A stretch of 64,000 nucleotides of DNA, taken from NCBI GenBank assembly GCA_037367405.1, contig JAZKJV010002333.1, positions 124,001 to 188,000 on the forward strand, given 5' to 3'. A model generated the notes under the pieces. It was not told the DNA's origin, did no database searches, and saw only the letters and a program-made list of their open reading frames with translations. Every line of letters starts with the position of its first letter. Within the stretch, counting starts at the first letter, position 1. Source of the stretch: Ottelia alismoides. Lineage: Eukaryota; Streptophyta; Magnoliopsida; Alismatales; Hydrocharitaceae. Shown here in pieces: positions 61,602-64,000 of this stretch. The position numbers were made by a program, and so were the translations under genes.

Positions 61602-62934
61602 CCACTTATGTAGCTTTTTTCCCTTTTTATTGTATTCCTAGATTTTCATGCGCTTTGTGTGATTTTTAATTATTTTTGTAATTTTATATATACATATAAA
61701 TAAAGATAAATATATGTATATAAATTTTTTATTTTATGTTTTTATATTTTTGAACTTTTGATTTTTTAATTCTCTCTTTAGTCTATAAGTTTTAATTTTA
61801 ACAATATTTATATAAAATGAATAGGGTTTAATATATATAAGAAGGGATTTTAATTACATAGAAGATGATAAAAGCGTTTTGTTACATAAATGGTGATACA
61901 CATATACTAAATATGTTCATAATATTTTTTAAATTTTGAAAAATTTTGATTTAAATTTTGGGTATTTAAACTAAATAAAACAAATTATAAAAATAAAAAT
62001 ATAATAGTTTTAGGAAAAGGAAAGAGGATACAAAAAACAAGTTTTATGTAATAAAATAAAAAAAAATTAGGATTAATTTACATGATAATCTGGTAAATGA
62101 GGAATATAAAGCATTGCTTGTTCTTATGTTTGAATTCATATGATTTTTATAATACTTTTCATAGTTGTTCAATATTTTTTTGATTTTAAGAGTTATGTAT
62201 AATATTTTTAATATTTTTGTATATATTTAAAAAGACATCTAGTATAATTTATCTACAATTTTTGGATAAATATGGAATTTTATATTGATTTTGGAAGGCT
62301 AGAACCCTCGTATAAGGATTTTGATATTTCCAAGATACCAATAACAAGAAAAAATAATAAAATTCTCAGATGTAGTGCAATAGGTTGGCGAACAATTAGT
62401 ATTTTTATTTTTCACAAATGTGAGAGAATAGAGGCTATAAAATCATAAAAGCATATTCTTATGGAATTTTTATAGACTGCATGGTGACAATAAATTCCAA
62501 TGTCCCTTGGCCATGGATCGCATCCTTTGATTTTTATCCATATACTTTTCAGTAGTCTCAATTACATCTTAATTTAATTTTATTTACTTCGATGCCCTTA
62601 ACTTTTCAAGAAATTATACTTATGTCCTTGGCACTTCCAAAAATCACCAAAAAGAACAGAAAAATTCAAAAAATTCCTAGAAAAAACCTGAGCGATCCAT
62701 ATGATGCATAGAATCTAATACATAAGTTTCAATACATTCTAGGGGTTCCGAAAATAAAAAGAAAAATATGATTCGATTTGAATCAATATAGTTGAAAATG
62801 TTTGTAAATAGATAAAAATTGTGTAAAAATGTCCGAGTCCCTATGGATTGATTGTCTACTTGCCTATACATATTTGGTATATGTTGGCTTGTAGTTTTTA
62901 TAAATTTTATCTAAATATATCGATTTCTACGCGT
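61602..62934. other. AT-rich spacer, no gene seen
   Basis: Very AT-rich, with A-rich and T-rich runs near 62030 and 61730. Upstream parts of the Gypsy element at 62935 may be present but cannot be read. Confidence 0.5.
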
Positions 62935-64000
62935 GTGCACAACGACACTAAAAATCTCTTCTTGGCACACTGAAAATCGCACTATCAATGTTGCAAACAA
63001 GAAAGATCAAATTTCCTTATCTTTTATTGATCATATTTTAGATAGACTAGGAGAAAAAGAATTCTTCTATTTTCTTGATGGGTAGTCAGACTACAATCAA
63101 GTAGCCATCACCTCTGAAGATTAGGAAAAGACCACTTTTACATTTCTATTCGACAATTACGTTTTCGGTCGCATGTCGTTCGAGCTTTGCAATGCCCTGG
63201 GTACATTTTAGCGGTGCATGATTGCTATATTTGTTAAAATGGTGGGGAATTTTCAGGAGGTCTTCATGGGTGACTTCTCGGTTCATGATAATTCATTTGA
63301 TTCATGTATAGAGCACTTGCACCAAGTTCTTCAAAGATGTAGGGAGGTTAATCTAGTACTCTCTTAGGATAAAAGTCAATCCATGGTTATGGAGTGTATT
63401 GTGATGGGGCACGTCATTTCGAAAAAGGGTATGGAGGTTGACCCTGTACACATCAACATGATCAAGAAACTGGATAAAAAGACAAATGTAAAGTCAGTTA
63501 GGATATTTCTAGGGAATGTTGGATTCTATAGATGATCCATTCAAGATTTTTCTAAGATTACCCGACCGCTGACATAGATCTAAAGAAAGGACACATAATT
63601 CATTATTGATCAAATGTGTCTGGAGTCCTTTGAGTTGCTGAAAAGAAAGATTACAGATTCGACCCTACAAGCTCCTGACTTGCCTCTTCCATTTTAGATC
63701 ATGATTGATGCGCCAGATTTTGCTGTAGGAGTTTTTGTTAGGCCAGAGGCAAGACGGGATTCCGTTTGCTATTCACTACGCAAGTAAAATTTTGGATCCA
63801 ATATAAAAGACATATATAGTGTCTGAAAAGGAAATGCTCGCAGTAGTCTAGGCCTCAAGAAGTTTAGATCTAATGTTTTAGGCTCCAAGGAGATCGTCTT
63901 TACTTTTCATACATCGATAAGGTACTTAATGGAAAAGAAGGATGCAAAGGCGCATCTTATTAGGTGGATTTTTCTACTCCACGAGTTTGATTTGGAGATA
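62935..64000 (+). pseudogene. Gypsy (Athila-like) reverse transcriptase and RNase H remnant
   Basis: One frame, broken mainly by TAG codons, reads FIDHILDRLGEKEFFYFLDG, EKTTFTF, MSFELCNALGTF, VFMGDFSVHDNSFDSC, HVISKKGMEVDP and RIFLGNVGFYR. After a frameshift the RNase H side follows with [22 protein letters not shown] and HEFDLEI at the right edge. The order and motifs match Athila-type Gypsy polyproteins. The catalytic YMDD has become FMGD, so the first Asp of the pair is lost. Several stops are CAG-to-TAG or TGG-to-TAG changes. It continues beyond the window. It could descend from the kind of autonomous element that once mobilised the giant family, which is speculation. Confidence 0.9.

Noticed and set aside
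1..64000. CRISPR array, prokaryotic operon, phage or plasmid content
   Set aside because: No regularly spaced identical repeats, ribosome-binding sites or dense coding; composition and element types are those of a plant nuclear genome.

Overview
This window is plant nuclear DNA made almost entirely of nested transposable elements. I see no convincing host gene, rRNA or tRNA gene, CRISPR array or bacterial-type operon. The case for a flowering plant is: primer-binding sites matching plant initiator tRNA-Met and tRNA-Asp, Copia LTRs with TATA boxes, a CACTA (En/Spm) transposase remnant, an Athila-like Gypsy reverse transcriptase remnant, and heavy nonsense decay, part of it of the C-to-T kind expected in methylated repeats. 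The species cannot be named from this sequence.

Layout. 1-1366 is a short coding-like scrap plus AT-rich spacer. 1367-5963 is a hAT-like non-autonomous element split by a 3.8 kb minus-strand solo LTR (1485-5296, target duplication GAAAC). 5964-10510 is spacer with small tandem duplications. 10511-61601 is one old CACTA transposon of only about 4 kb, blown up to 51 kb by two insertion stacks. Stack one is a diverged solo LTR (11010-24389) that received an almost new Copia element, A (12496-22600, target duplication CTCCT). Stack two is Copia C (26631-60250, target duplication ATACC). Its 5' LTR received Copia B in the opposite orientation (26854-49912). B in turn received a 13.4 kb element with 3.6 kb LTRs (29557-42942, target duplication ATAGG). 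61602-62934 is spacer, and 62935-64000 is a dead Gypsy/Athila-like reverse transcriptase running off the right edge.

The most interesting object is the element at 29557-42942. Its LTRs, tRNA-Asp primer site and polypurine tract look complete. Its only long ORF (34526-36595, 689 aa) has an Athila-like retropepsin domain inside an otherwise unfamiliar protein, with no recognisable Gag zinc knuckle, reverse transcriptase or integrase. Behind the ORF lies an array of hairpins, each ending in a copy of the element's own polypurine-tract motif. Its LTRs carry a perfect G-box-centred palindrome followed by paired inverted W-boxes, and both features recur in the solo LTR at 1485-5296. Three LTR copies of this lineage lie within about 42 kb.

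The Copia family is the second point of interest. A, B and C share the same nonsense codons at homologous pol positions, yet they are separate insertions, and A's two LTRs differ by only about 1% by eye. This suggests a coding-dead family that is still mobilised by enzymes supplied in trans. Its LTRs are unusually rich in short palindromes built on one common core.
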